A stretch of DNA of 64,000 nt, taken from positions 20,362 through 84,361 of the forward strand of contig JAJFFO010000006.1 in assembly GCA_021776615.1 (NCBI GenBank), given 5' to 3'. The notes beneath the pieces are model-generated. The model was given only the letters and a program-made list of their open reading frames with translations. It did not search any database and was not told the DNA's origin. This DNA is from Robiginitomaculum sp. (GTDB lineage Bacteria; Pseudomonadota; Alphaproteobacteria; Caulobacterales; Maricaulaceae). This document shows positions 38,323 to 47,849 of this stretch, in pieces (positions within the stretch are counted from its first letter, which is position 1; each line of letters begins with the position of its first letter). The position numbers and the translations under genes are program-made.

Positions 38323-39512
38323 TTTTGTGCGTCTGCCCAATTGGCGATGAGGGCGCGTTCGGCCTCGGTCATCCCCGTCTCATTGCCGAGCGGCATGGCC
38401 TGCGCCACCACCACCTGTTCGTAAATGCGGGCGGCATTGGCTTTAATGACGGCATCCTTATCAAGCTCCAAACCCGCTTGCGGTGCATCGAAACCATCAT
38501 AGCTGGGATTGGCTTCATGGCACATGGTGCAATGGGTTGTCATCAAGGTTTTGACGGTTGCAAAGGGCACGGCGTCACTGCCCCCGGTCGGGCGCGCCCG
38601 AAAGCCGTTTTGGCTGGCGGCGGCGAACACCATGGTAGCAATAAAAATCAGTGCGCCGGCAATAAGGAGCGAATAGCGCACATCATCCTTATGGCGGCGG
38701 TTAAAGAAATGCCGAATAACCATGCCACAAAGGCTAAACCCACCCAGCAAGGCCCAATTATAGGGATTGCCAAACAGCAAGGGATAATGATTGGCGGTCA
38801 TGATCAGCAAGACCGGCAAGGTCATATAATTATTATGCAGGCTGCGTTGTTTGGCCTGTATGCCCAGTGCCGGGTCCGGTGCCTTGCCGGCCAACATGGC
38901 GGCCACGACTTTGCGCTGGTTGGGAATAATGATCATAAACACATTGGCGGCCATGGCGGTGCCGATAATTGTGCCCACATGCATGACGGCGCCGCGCCCG
39001 GAAAACACCTGATTAAGCCCGTAGGCAAAGCCAATAATCACCGCGAACCAGACCACGCCCAAAGCGGCATTATTTTGCTTTAATGGCGAGCGACATAGCC
39101 CGTCATAAATCAGCCAACCGGCGACCAGAACCGCTATGCCAAGGCCGCTGGCCTGTAAATTGGTGAGGTCCAGTTTGGCACGGTCAATCAGATATAGGTC
39201 AGCGGCGACATAATACATCAGTACCAGCAAAGCGAAGCCGGAAAGCCAGGTTACATAGGCTTCCCATTTAAACCAATGCAGATCGTCCGGCATTTGTGCG
39301 GGGGCCACCACATATTTCTTTTTGTGATAAAACCCGCCGCCATGCACTGCCCAAAGCGCGCCGCCAACGCCTTTGTCTTTTTCGCTTTTTTCCGGGCGCA
39401 AGCTATTGTCGAGCCAGATGAAATAAAAGCTGGAGCCGATCCAGGCAATACCGGCAATAACGTGCAACCAGCGCACCGCCATATTCAGCCAAGGGGTAAT
39501 GTCTAATTCCAT
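38319..39512 (-). CDS. puuD: PuuD-type membrane urate oxidase with C-terminal cytochrome c
   Basis: 397 residues. An N-terminal region with about eight membrane helices begins MELDITPWLNMAVRWLHVIAG, where the LHVIAGIAWIG motif is diagnostic. The C-terminal domain has one CxxCH heme-binding motif (CTMCH, about residue 342) in a 60-residue cytochrome c fold. This is the integral-membrane urate hydroxylase that oxidises urate to 5-hydroxyisourate and passes electrons to the respiratory chain, replacing the soluble cofactorless uricase. It follows xdhC by 4 nt. Confidence 0.93.
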   Translation of the reverse strand: MELDITPWLNMAVRWLHVIAGIAWIGSSFYFIWLDNSLRPEKSEKDKGVGGALWAVHGGGFYHKKKYVVAPAQMPDDLHWFKWEAYVTWLSGFALLVLMYYVAADLYLIDRAKLDLTNLQASGLGIAVLVAGWLIYDGLCRSPLKQNNAALGVVWFAVIIGFAYGLNQVFSGRGAVMHVGTIIGTAMAANVFMIIIPNQRKVVAAMLAGKAPDPALGIQAKQRSLHNNYMTLPVLLIMTANHYPLLFGNPYNWALLGGFSLCGMVIRHFFNRRHKDDVRYSLLIAGALIFIATMVFAAASQNGFRARPTGGSDAVPFATVKTLMTTHCTMCHEANPSYDGFDAPQAGLELDKDAVIKANAARIYEQVVVAQAMPLGNETGMTEAERALIANWADAQK

Positions 39513-39516
39513 GGAT

Positions 39517-40323
39517 TCAACCTTCCAACAGGGTCAGTAATTGCCCGGCGACGGCCACGGCAATTGCTTCGGGCGCTTTGCCCGGAATATCTAATAGCCC
39601 GATCGGGCAGGTGAGCCGCGCCAAAGCCGTTTCGCTAACGCCTTCGCGGCCAAGGCGCTGGACAAAGCGTGCGCGTTTGGTTTTCGAGCCGATCAAACCG
39701 GCAAAGCGAAAATCATCGCGTTTGAGAATCTGGCGGATGATCGCATAGTCAAGATCATGATCATGGGTCATCACCAAAAACACCGCATTTTCGGGCGCAT
39801 TCTTGACCATGGCGATCGGGTCTGGCGTGTGGGCTTTATGCACACCCTGGCGCACGCTGTGCGCGAAGCTATCCGGTCTTCCGTCTATCCAGGTGATGGC
39901 GAAGGGCAGGTTTTGCAACACATGCACCAGCGCCTTGCCAACATGGCCGGCACCAAAAAGATAAAGCGGCAAAGGCGGTGCACTGGCGGCTATAAGCCGT
40001 CCGCGAATTTCATCGGCCGTGCCATTAAGGCGCTCAAAGACCAGATCAACCTGTCCACCGCAACATTGGCCAAGGTCCGGGCCCAAGATTGCGGTTTCCG
40101 CCAAATGTTCCGGGCCGGTTTTTATGAGCTCGCGGGCGCGCGCTGCGGCCTGATATTCCAGCGCCCCACCGCCAATGGTGCCATATTGCCGCGTGGAGGT
40201 GACCAGCATTTGCGTTCCGGCTTCGCGCGGGGCCGAACCTTGCACACGGCCAAGGCTGACCAAGACCGCACCGGTCGTGTCATCGGCTAAATCGCCCAGA
40301 TTTATGGCCTGCCACGCGCTCAT
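39517..40323 (-). CDS. xdhC: xanthine dehydrogenase accessory protein XdhC
   Basis: 268 residues. GGGALEYQAAARA and LGQCCGGQVDLVFE in the N-terminal XdhC domain, and the Rossmann LFGAGHVGKALVHVL with the conserved MTHDHDLDYAI. XdhC binds molybdopterin, oversees its sulfuration and inserts it into XdhB. The ATGA overlap with xdhB supports a chaperone-enzyme pair. Confidence 0.94.
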   Translation of the reverse strand: MSAWQAINLGDLADDTTGAVLVSLGRVQGSAPREAGTQMLVTSTRQYGTIGGGALEYQAAARARELIKTGPEHLAETAILGPDLGQCCGGQVDLVFERLNGTADEIRGRLIAASAPPLPLYLFGAGHVGKALVHVLQNLPFAITWIDGRPDSFAHSVRQGVHKAHTPDPIAMVKNAPENAVFLVMTHDHDLDYAIIRQILKRDDFRFAGLIGSKTKRARFVQRLGREGVSETALARLTCPIGLLDIPGKAPEAIAVAVAGQLLTLLEG

Positions 40324-42656
40324 GATTTGGGCGTGCTCTGGTTGGTCGGCAAATTGTTTATGGCTCGCAATACGCTTTCTGGCGTTGCTGGCGCGTGCAG
40401 GTCCGGCGCGTGTTTATAATCGGCAACACTGGCCACCGCGTCATTAATGGCGCTGAACACCGAAATCGCCAGCATTAAGGGCGGCTCACCAACCGCTTTG
40501 GAGCGGTGAACGCTGTCCACATTATTTTCGCCTTCAAAAAGTGAAACATTAAACACTGGCGGGCGGTCCGAACAGGCGGGGATTTTATAGGTTGATGGCG
40601 CATGGGTGCGCAAAACGCCCTGATCATCAAACACCAATTCTTCCGAGGTGAGCCATCCGGCACCTTGCACAAAGCCGCCTTCAATCTGGCCAATGTCCAA
40701 TGCCGGGTTAAGCGATCTGCCGACATCGTGAATAATATCGACCCGCACAATGCGGTTTTCGCCGGTAAGGGTGTCGACCTCTACTTCGCTGAGTGCCGCA
40801 CCAAAGGCATAATAATAAAATGGCCAGCCATCGTGAATACTGCGGTCATAATGAATTTCCGGCGTGGCATAATAGCCGGTGGAAGAAAGCGAGATACGCG
40901 CCAGATACGCCGCTTTGACCAATGCCGCGAAAGACCATTTTTTGTCATTTGCCCGAATTTCACCATCGGCAAATATGACGTCTTCTTGTGCGCATTCGGC
41001 CTCTTGGGCAGCGAAGGCGATAAGCCGGTCTTTAATGGTGCGCGCGGCATTTTGGGCGGCCATGCCATTAAGGTCGGTCCCGGCGGAAGCCGCGGTGGCC
41101 GAGGTGTTTGGCACTTTGTCGGTGGCCGTTGCGCTGATTTTGATCTGGTCCAGATCAATGGCGAATTCATGGGCCACCACTTGCGCGACTTTGGTGAAAA
41201 GGCCTTGGCCCATTTCCGTGCCGCCATGATTAAGGTGCACGCTGCCATCCGCATAAACATGCACCAAAGCACCGGCTTGATTAAGAAAGGTGGTGGTGAA
41301 GGAGATGCCAAATTTCACCGGCGTCAGGGCAATGCCTTTTTTGATGTAACGGTTTTTGGCATTAAATGCGCGCGCTGCCGCCCGGCGTTGGTCATAATCG
41401 GCGTCTTTTGCCAATTGGTCGATAATTTGCGGGGCCAGATTGCCGCGCACAAACTGACCATAGGGCGTTTGATTACGGCCCTTTTCGCCATATAAATTGA
41501 TCCGCCGTACGGCCAACGGGTCTTTGCCAAGGTGCAAGGCAATATCGTCCATCACCCGTTCAATGGCCATCATGCCCTGCGGTCCACCAAAGCCACGAAA
41601 GGCGGTGTTGGAAACCGTATTAGTGCGCAAACGCCGCGAAACAATCTGAGCATTATTGAGAAAATAGGCATTGTCCGCATGGAACATAGCGCGGTCATTA
41701 ATGGCCGCTGACAAATCCATGGATGAGCCGCAGCGCGAGGCCATGTCGAACATTACCCCGTTAAGACGGCCTTCGCTGTCAAACCCGACTTTATAGTCAA
41801 TTTCGAAATCATGGCGCTTGCCGGTCATCACCATGTCGTCATCGCGGTCCAATACCAGCCGCGCCGGGCGTCCGGTTTTGGCGCTGGCCAAGGCGGCCAT
41901 GGCGGCGATAAGCGCTGCCTGGGTTTCCTTGCCACCAAAGCCGCCGCCCATGCGCCGTATTTGCACATTCACCGCATGGCTGTCGCGGTCCAGCATATGG
42001 GCGATCAAATGTTGCACTTCGCTGGGATGTTGGGTGGAGGAATATACCGTCAGATCACCATCTTCGCCGGGCACACATTGGGCTGCTTGGCTTTCCAGAT
42101 AAAAATGATCCTGCCCGCCAATCCGCAGGCTACTTTTAAGTTGGTGTTCGGCAGTAAAAAGTGCGTCCTTGGTCGCGCCCAAAACCATAAGCTGGGCTGG
42201 TTCCAAATCCGCATCCTGCGCTTTGGCGTCGGCAATGGTCAGCACCGCCGGAAGCTCTTCATAATCAATTTTGGCCAAGGCCGCGGCATTGCGGGCGGCG
42301 GCAAGGCTGGTTGCCGCCACGGCAAAAATCGCCTGACCTGCATAGACAACCTTGTCCACGGCAAATATCGGGTCATCGCCAGAGCCTGTGGGGCTAACAT
42401 CATTGACGCCGGGAATGTCTTCATGGGTAAGCACACAGACCACACCGGTGGCGGCGCGCACCGCGCTTAAATCCAGTGCCTTGATGTTGGCGTGGGCGTG
42501 GGTGGAGAGGCCGGGTTGCAAATGCAAAAGCCCGGGTAATAAGGGCATGTCGTCAATATACACCGCTTCGCCAGTGACATGCTTGTGGGCGCTATCATGG
42601 CGGACATCCTTGCCCACTCCCTGACCGATGTTTTTGATGGTCTTCGCCTTAGCCAT
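40320..42656 (-). CDS. xdhB: xanthine dehydrogenase, molybdenum-binding subunit
   Basis: 778 residues. The molybdopterin-binding motifs GGFGGKETQ (about 265), GGTEMGQGLFTKVAQ (about 510) and the catalytic glutamate of VGEPPLML (about 720) are all present. It hydroxylates hypoxanthine and xanthine to urate. The start at 42656 overlaps xdhA by 8 nt; the in-frame extension upstream to 42749 lies in xdhA and is not used. With XdhA it forms the two-subunit bacterial XDH. Confidence 0.95.
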   Translation of the reverse strand: MAKAKTIKNIGQGVGKDVRHDSAHKHVTGEAVYIDDMPLLPGLLHLQPGLSTHAHANIKALDLSAVRAATGVVCVLTHEDIPGVNDVSPTGSGDDPIFAVDKVVYAGQAIFAVAATSLAAARNAAALAKIDYEELPAVLTIADAKAQDADLEPAQLMVLGATKDALFTAEHQLKSSLRIGGQDHFYLESQAAQCVPGEDGDLTVYSSTQHPSEVQHLIAHMLDRDSHAVNVQIRRMGGGFGGKETQAALIAAMAALASAKTGRPARLVLDRDDDMVMTGKRHDFEIDYKVGFDSEGRLNGVMFDMASRCGSSMDLSAAINDRAMFHADNAYFLNNAQIVSRRLRTNTVSNTAFRGFGGPQGMMAIERVMDDIALHLGKDPLAVRRINLYGEKGRNQTPYGQFVRGNLAPQIIDQLAKDADYDQRRAAARAFNAKNRYIKKGIALTPVKFGISFTTTFLNQAGALVHVYADGSVHLNHGGTEMGQGLFTKVAQVVAHEFAIDLDQIKISATATDKVPNTSATAASAGTDLNGMAAQNAARTIKDRLIAFAAQEAECAQEDVIFADGEIRANDKKWSFAALVKAAYLARISLSSTGYYATPEIHYDRSIHDGWPFYYYAFGAALSEVEVDTLTGENRIVRVDIIHDVGRSLNPALDIGQIEGGFVQGAGWLTSEELVFDDQGVLRTHAPSTYKIPACSDRPPVFNVSLFEGENNVDSVHRSKAVGEPPLMLAISVFSAINDAVASVADYKHAPDLHAPATPESVLRAINNLPTNQSTPKS

Positions 42657-44094
42657 GGGCCTGCTCCCGCGCCAGATAGGGAGCGTCGCTCTTGTCCAGC
42701 CAAAACTTAAAAAGCAGGTTTTGTGCCGCTTGCAGACGGTATTGCGCACTGGCCCGCATATCGCTCAGCGGCGTAAAATCATCCGCTAAAGCGGCCATGG
42801 CCGCGCGCACATTTTCTTCATTCCAGCTTTGTCCCAAAAGGATCGCTTCTGCCTTGTTCGCCCGCGCCGGAATGCCGGCCATGCCGCCATAGGCAATGCG
42901 GATGCTCTGCACTTTCTCGCCATCCAATATTAGCGCAAACGCCGCGCATACGGCCGAAATATCCTGATCAAATCGCTTGGAGATTTTGTAGGTAACAAAG
43001 CGCTGGTTTGGCTTTGGTTTTGGCACAAAGACCGCTTCCACAAACTCGCCAGCCACACGGTCTTGTTTGCCATATGCAATGAAGAAATCTTCCAGCTTGA
43101 TTTGGCGGCGCACTTCGCCTTTGCGCAAGATCAGCTCTGCGCCAAGGGCAATCAAAGCGGGCGGCATATCGCCAATCGGCGAGCCATTGGCAATATTGCC
43201 GCCAATAGTGCCAGCATTGCGAATTTGTGTGGAGCCAATACGCCGCACCAATTCGCTCAAAGATGGCCATTTGTCGGCAATGGCGGCGTGGGCATCGCTA
43301 TAGCGCGCCCCGGCATTAATGGTCAGGCCATCTGCTGCGGGCGTAATATCGGCAAAGCCTGCAACTTTGCCAATATCGATCAGTGTTTCGAGCACTTTGC
43401 GGCCCTTGCTTACCCACAGGCCGACATCGGTGCTGCCCGCGACAATCACCGCGTCCGGATTTTGCTCATAGGTTTGCGCCAAGGCGTCCAAGGTGCGCGG
43501 TGCAAAATAGCGCTTCACCGCACCGCTGATCGGATCGGTCATGGTCAGCGCCAATGTCTGCTGGCTCGGTGCAGGCTTTAGCTCAAACTCCTCAATCGCC
43601 GGATAATCATACATGGCTTTGGCCGCGCGAATGATCGGCGCATAGCCGGTGCACCGACACAGATTGCCCGCCAACACATCGTTCAGGCACGCATCATCCA
43701 CCGCGCCTTTATTGCGATAATGGGCATATAGGCTCATGACAAAGCCCGGCGTGCAAAACCCGCATTGCGAGCCATGATAATCGACCAAGGCCTGTTGTAC
43801 CGGGTGCAGCTGCCCGTTTTTTGCCAAGCCTTCAACGGTTATGACGGTTTTTCCGTCCAATGTTGGTAAAAACGCAATGCAGGCATTAAGTGCCCGCCAA
43901 ACTCCATCATCATTTCGGGCATCGGGATCAGCAATTACCAAAGTACAGGCACCGCAATCGCCCTCGGCGCAGCCTTCTTTGCTGCCGGTCAAAGCGCGTG
44001 TTTGCCGCAAATAATTTAGCAAGGTCTGGGTAGGGTCAGGGTTTTGCACCCGAACCAATTCACCATTTAACCAAAATTCAACGGTGTCGCGCAT
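42649..44094 (-). CDS. xdhA: xanthine dehydrogenase, iron-sulfur/FAD subunit
   Basis: 481 residues. N-terminal [2Fe-2S] ferredoxin domain (GCAEGDCGACTL), second [2Fe-2S] domain (QCGFCTPGF and NLCRCTGYAPI, about 110-150), then a FAD domain with VAGSTDVGLWVSKG and TIGGNIANGSPIGDMPP (about 295-311). It transfers electrons from the Mo site to NAD+. TAATG junction with uraH upstream. Confidence 0.95.
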   Translation of the reverse strand: MRDTVEFWLNGELVRVQNPDPTQTLLNYLRQTRALTGSKEGCAEGDCGACTLVIADPDARNDDGVWRALNACIAFLPTLDGKTVITVEGLAKNGQLHPVQQALVDYHGSQCGFCTPGFVMSLYAHYRNKGAVDDACLNDVLAGNLCRCTGYAPIIRAAKAMYDYPAIEEFELKPAPSQQTLALTMTDPISGAVKRYFAPRTLDALAQTYEQNPDAVIVAGSTDVGLWVSKGRKVLETLIDIGKVAGFADITPAADGLTINAGARYSDAHAAIADKWPSLSELVRRIGSTQIRNAGTIGGNIANGSPIGDMPPALIALGAELILRKGEVRRQIKLEDFFIAYGKQDRVAGEFVEAVFVPKPKPNQRFVTYKISKRFDQDISAVCAAFALILDGEKVQSIRIAYGGMAGIPARANKAEAILLGQSWNEENVRAAMAALADDFTPLSDMRASAQYRLQAAQNLLFKFWLDKSDAPYLAREQAHG

Positions 44095-44438
44095 TAGCTG
44101 CCCCGATAGGTGGAATAGCCAAAGGGCGATATCAGCAACGGCACATGGTAATGCGCCTCGGTTTCGCTAATGCCAAACTCAATCGGCACCAGATCCAAAA
44201 ATGCCGGCTTGGGCAAAGTGACGCCTTTGGCGCGATAATAATCGCCAATGTAAAATTCCAGCCGATACAGCCCGGCTTTCATGCCTTGCGGTTTTATCAA
44301 TGGCCCATCGCAGCGCCCATCATCATTGGTGTGCGTCTCTTGCAACACCTGCCCGCCTTCGAATAAGAGCCGCACCTTTACGCCTGCTGCCGGGCAGCCA
44401 TGGGCGGTGTCCAAAACGTGGGTTGTTAATCCGGCCAT
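44094..44438 (-). CDS. uraH: 5-hydroxyisourate hydrolase
   Basis: 114 residues, transthyretin-like. The N-terminal LTTHVLDTAHGCPAAGVKV and the C-terminal HVPLLISPFGYSTYRGS (with the conserved YRGS end) are family signatures. It hydrolyses 5-hydroxyisourate, the product of PuuD, to OHCU. It is the first gene of the minus-strand purine operon, divergent from puuE. Confidence 0.95.
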   Translation of the reverse strand: MAGLTTHVLDTAHGCPAAGVKVRLLFEGGQVLQETHTNDDGRCDGPLIKPQGMKAGLYRLEFYIGDYYRAKGVTLPKPAFLDLVPIEFGISETEAHYHVPLLISPFGYSTYRGS

Positions 44439-44580
44439 TTCCTATCCCTAATCTATGCGCATGCGCGTTGTCATTGCCGCGCAAAACATTGTTGTGCCAG
44501 AGTGTTGCAAACTTGACCAAAAAGACAAGATTGATTTGCAAGCCGATTGCACCATACTACAGAGCCAATTGTTAACGGAA
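44439..44580. promoter_or_regulatory. divergent control region of the two purine operons
   Basis: The 142-bp gap separates uraH (minus) and puuE (plus), so both purine operons must be driven from here. It contains a perfect palindrome GCGCATGCGC at 44457-44466, near the uraH side, a candidate operator. No regulator gene accompanies the cluster. Promoter hexamers are not clear enough to assign. Confidence 0.35.
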
Positions 44581-45510
44581 ATGATGATGACACAAACCCC
44601 TTATCCGCGCGATTTATGCGGCTATGGCCCCAACCCGCCAAAAGTGCGGTGGCCCGATGGTGCGCGGATTGCGGTGCAAATGGTGCTCAACTATGAGGAG
44701 GGCGGCGAAAACACGGTCTTGCATGGCGATGCCGGGGCCGAAACGTTTCTGTCGGAAATTATTAATTGCGCGCCGGTGCCGGGGGCGCGGCACATGTGTA
44801 TGGAATCGCTTTATGAATATGGCAGTCGGGTCGGTGTGTGGCGCTTGCTCGATTTGTTTCGCAAATATGAAACACCGGTCACCGTGTTCGCGGTGGCAAT
44901 GGCTCTGGCGCGCAACGAAAAGGTTGCACAAAAAATGCTGGAAGATGGCCACGAAATTGCCTCGCACGGCCTGCGCTGGATTAATTATCAAGATATTCCG
45001 GTGGATGTTGAACGCGCGCATATGGTCGAGGCCATCAATATTCAAAAACAAATTACCGGTGAGCGGCCGCTTGGCTGGTATACCGGCCGCACCAGCCCCC
45101 ATACCCGCGATTTAGTCGCGCAAGAGGGTGGCTTTCTTTATGATGCGGATGATTATTCTGACGACTTACCATTTTGGTCGACGCAGGTGAAAACTCCGCA
45201 TTTGATTGTGCCTTATACGCTGGACGTGAATGATATGCGCTTCGCCTCGCCGCAGGGCTTTAATGCCGGCGACCAGTTTTTCACCTACCTCAAAGACAGT
45301 TTCGACACCCTCTATGCCGAGGGTGAAACTGCGCCCAAAATGATGTCTATAGGCCTGCATTGCCGCCTTGCTGGAAAGCCCGGGCGGATTGCCGCTTTGG
45401 AGCGGTTTTTGCGCTATGCGCGTGAAAAACAGGGCGTCTGGTTTGCGCGGCGTGTGGATATTGCCCGCCATTGGCGCACCCATCACCCGCACCCGGGGGT
45501 GGCCAAATGA
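44581..45510 (+). CDS. puuE: allantoinase, PuuE (polysaccharide deacetylase-like) type
   Basis: 309 residues of the PuuE family, a metal-independent allantoinase with a carbohydrate esterase 4-like fold. YGSRVGVWRLLDLFRKYETPVTVF (about 75-98), GHEIASHGLRWIN and the RTSPHTRDLV region are characteristic. It hydrolyses allantoin to allantoate. Three ATGs in a row (44581-44589) follow CGGAA; the in-frame extension to 44455 is unlikely. It overlaps uraD by 4 nt. Confidence 0.93.
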   Translation: MMMTQTPYPRDLCGYGPNPPKVRWPDGARIAVQMVLNYEEGGENTVLHGDAGAETFLSEIINCAPVPGARHMCMESLYEYGSRVGVWRLLDLFRKYETPVTVFAVAMALARNEKVAQKMLEDGHEIASHGLRWINYQDIPVDVERAHMVEAINIQKQITGERPLGWYTGRTSPHTRDLVAQEGGFLYDADDYSDDLPFWSTQVKTPHLIVPYTLDVNDMRFASPQGFNAGDQFFTYLKDSFDTLYAEGETAPKMMSIGLHCRLAGKPGRIAALERFLRYAREKQGVWFARRVDIARHWRTHHPHPGVAK

Positions 45511-46019
45511 GCCTCAATCCCGACCCGATCCATCTTGATGAAGATGGCTTCATCGCCGCCTTTGGTGGCGTTTACGAGCATTCAGCATGGATCGCCAAAG
45601 CGGTGTGGGATAGCAATACCTGCCCGCCCGACACCGCCGCTGATATGGCAATGAGCATGGCCGCGGAGCTTAAAAAAGCCGGGCCGGATACCAAATTAGC
45701 CCTGCTTCGCGCCCACCCGGACCTTGCGGGCAAGGCGGCTATGGCCGATGAATTGACCGACGAGTCCCGTTCCGAACAGGCCGGTGCCGGCTTAGACCAG
45801 TGCACACCGGCGCAATTCGAGCGGTTTGCACGTCTTAACCCGGCCTATACGGCAAAGTTCGGCTTTCCGTTCATTGTCGCGGTCAAGGGTATGGATCGTC
45901 AGCAAATTCTCGACCAGTTCGAGAAGCGCCTTGGCAATAGCGCCGAAGAAGAATTTGAAACCGCCCTCGCGCAGGTCAACAAAATTGCCTGCTTGCGCCT
46001 TGAAGCCATGGAAGATTGA
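45507..46019 (+). CDS. uraD: OHCU decarboxylase
   Basis: 170 residues: AFGGVYEHSAWIAKAVW, LLRAHPDLAGKAA (catalytic His) and FPFIVAVKG are the family signatures. It decarboxylates 2-oxo-4-hydroxy-4-carboxy-5-ureidoimidazoline to (S)-allantoin, setting stereochemistry. Start by ATGA overlap with the puuE stop. Confidence 0.94.
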   Translation: MSLNPDPIHLDEDGFIAAFGGVYEHSAWIAKAVWDSNTCPPDTAADMAMSMAAELKKAGPDTKLALLRAHPDLAGKAAMADELTDESRSEQAGAGLDQCTPAQFERFARLNPAYTAKFGFPFIVAVKGMDRQQILDQFEKRLGNSAEEEFETALAQVNKIACLRLEAMED

Positions 46020-46021
46020 TA

Positions 46022-47008
46022 ATGAGTGCTGATTTTGTGAATACCGGCATCGATTTGGCGCAGCCGCGTTTGGGCGCGGCGGTGGTCTATGCCAGCGATG
46101 ATTTCTTTGCCGATAAAGCCCGGTTGATCAGCCCGCAAGCGCCGGTTTTTATTGACGGAAAATACGATGATAATGGCAAATGGATGGATGGTTGGGAAAG
46201 CCGCCGCAAGCGCATTCCGGGTCATGACGATTGTGTGGTGCGTCTTGGCAGCCCCGGCATTATTCGTGGATTTGATATCAATACCGCACACTTTACCGGC
46301 AATTTTCCACCCTTTGCTTCGATTGATGCTTGCCATAGCACGGCACAAATTCCGCCCGAAGAAGCGTGGACACAAATCGTCGCCAAGATGGAATTGCAAG
46401 GTGATTCCCAGCACTTTGTCGCGGTCGAGGGTGAGCGGGCCTTCACCCATGTGCGCCTGCATATTTACCCCGATGGCGGCGTGGCGCGCTTGCGCGTCTA
46501 TGGCAATATTGAAAAAGACTGGGCCGAAGAGGCGGGTGCGGTGGTCAATCTGGCCGCCTTGGAAGCGGGCGCGCGGCCATTGGGCTGTAATGATGCGCAT
46601 TTCGGCACACCGGAAAACCTGTTGGCACCCGGCAAGGGTGTGAATATGGGCGATGGCTGGGAAACCCGCCGCCGCCGCGAGCCAGGCCATGATTGGGCGG
46701 TGATCAAGCTGGCACATCCGGGCGTGTTGGAACGGATAATGCTCGACACCGCATTTTTCAAAGGCAATTACCCGGATCGGGCATTCATTCAGGGCGCTAT
46801 GGTCGTCGAGCAGCCCGATGCGCAAATCTTGGCCGAAGCCGAAAATTGGCCGGTTTTATTGGGCGAACAAAAGCTGCAAGCCGATAGTGAACACGAATTT
46901 ATCACGCAGCTTGAAGCGCTTGGCCCGGTCTCTCATGTGCGCCTGAACATTATTCCCGATGGCGGCATTAGCCGTATGCGTCTATGGGGAAAAATCTCTA
47001 ATGCGTAG
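46022..47008 (+). CDS. alc: allantoicase
   Basis: 328 residues built of two allantoicase repeats, each with a DGWESRRKRIPGHD/DGWETRRRREPGHDW motif (about 58-72 and 217-231). It hydrolyses allantoate to ureidoglycolate and urea. With AllA in the same cluster this defines the allantoicase route rather than the amidohydrolase route. It starts two bases after uraD ends, with ATG 46022. Confidence 0.94.
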   Translation: MSADFVNTGIDLAQPRLGAAVVYASDDFFADKARLISPQAPVFIDGKYDDNGKWMDGWESRRKRIPGHDDCVVRLGSPGIIRGFDINTAHFTGNFPPFASIDACHSTAQIPPEEAWTQIVAKMELQGDSQHFVAVEGERAFTHVRLHIYPDGGVARLRVYGNIEKDWAEEAGAVVNLAALEAGARPLGCNDAHFGTPENLLAPGKGVNMGDGWETRRRREPGHDWAVIKLAHPGVLERIMLDTAFFKGNYPDRAFIQGAMVVEQPDAQILAEAENWPVLLGEQKLQADSEHEFITQLEALGPVSHVRLNIIPDGGISRMRLWGKISNA

Positions 47009-47025
47009 GTCTGGACCCTAGAACT

Positions 47026-47772
47026 CTAATCGTCCAGCCCGGCCATAACCTCTTCGGAAATGTCAAAATTGGCATAAACGTTTTGCACGTCGTCCGAATC
47101 TTCCAAAGCATCCATCAACTTAATCAAGGTACCAGCCTTGTCAGCACCGACATCAATGGTGTTTTGCGGCTTCCATATCATATTGGCGGACATCGGTTCG
47201 CCATAGGTTTTTTCCAGTGCGCCGGTGACTTCGTGCAAATCTTCGCGGGCGCAATAGATGGTGTGGGTCTCTTCGTCAGAGACCACGTCTTCCGCACCGG
47301 CTTCAAGGGCGGCTTCAAACATAGCGTCCTCTTCGGCGGTGTCGGCGCGATATTGCACTTCGCCAACCTGATCGAACATAAAGGCCACTGAGCCGGTTTC
47401 ACCCAAATTGCCGCCATTTTTACTAAACGCGGTACGTACTTCAGAGGCGGCGCGGTTTTTGTTGTCGGTCGATACTTCAACAATCAGGCCAATACCCGCC
47501 GGGCCAAAACCTTCATAGCGAATTTCGTCATAATTTGCCGCGTCGGCACCGACGGCTTTGTCGATGGCGCGCTGAATATTGTCCTTGGGTACTGATTGAG
47601 ATTTGGCGTTGGAGATTGCCAGGCGTAAGCGCGGATTGCCTTCCGGGTCACCGCCTCCCATTTTGGCGGCAATGGCAATTTCCTTGGATAATTTGGAAAA
47701 CAGCTTGGAGCGCGCTTTGTCCTGGCGTCCTTTACGGTGCTGAATATTTGCCCATTTTGAGTGTCCGGCCAT
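47026..47772 (-). CDS. yebC: YebC/PmpR family regulator
   Basis: 248 residues. [23 protein letters not shown] at the start (about 1-23, N-terminal domain), then [14 protein letters not shown] and the [19 protein letters not shown] block are diagnostic. YebC-family proteins are DNA-binding transcriptional regulators and have also been linked to translation of proline stretches. ATG 47772 is the start (an upstream TTG at 47775 is ignored). Separated by 78 nt from ybaB upstream. Confidence 0.97.
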   Translation of the reverse strand: MAGHSKWANIQHRKGRQDKARSKLFSKLSKEIAIAAKMGGGDPEGNPRLRLAISNAKSQSVPKDNIQRAIDKAVGADAANYDEIRYEGFGPAGIGLIVEVSTDNKNRAASEVRTAFSKNGGNLGETGSVAFMFDQVGEVQYRADTAEEDAMFEAALEAGAEDVVSDEETHTIYCAREDLHEVTGALEKTYGEPMSANMIWKPQNTIDVGADKAGTLIKLMDALEDSDDVQNVYANFDISEEVMAGLDD

Positions 47773-47849
47773 CAAAGCCCCCTGTCATTCAATTTTGAGA
47801 TTTTGTATGCTGCCCGCGCACGCGCGGCAAGACATGCAGGTGCGATGGC

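Noticed and set aside
38325..39083. 252-residue plus-strand frame opposite puuD
   Set aside because: Shadow of puuD, His/Gly-rich with no recognisable domain.
40602..41495. 297-residue open frame on the plus strand antisense to xdhB
   Set aside because: Covered entirely by the well-conserved XDH subunit gene; residue usage is typical of a reverse-complement shadow.
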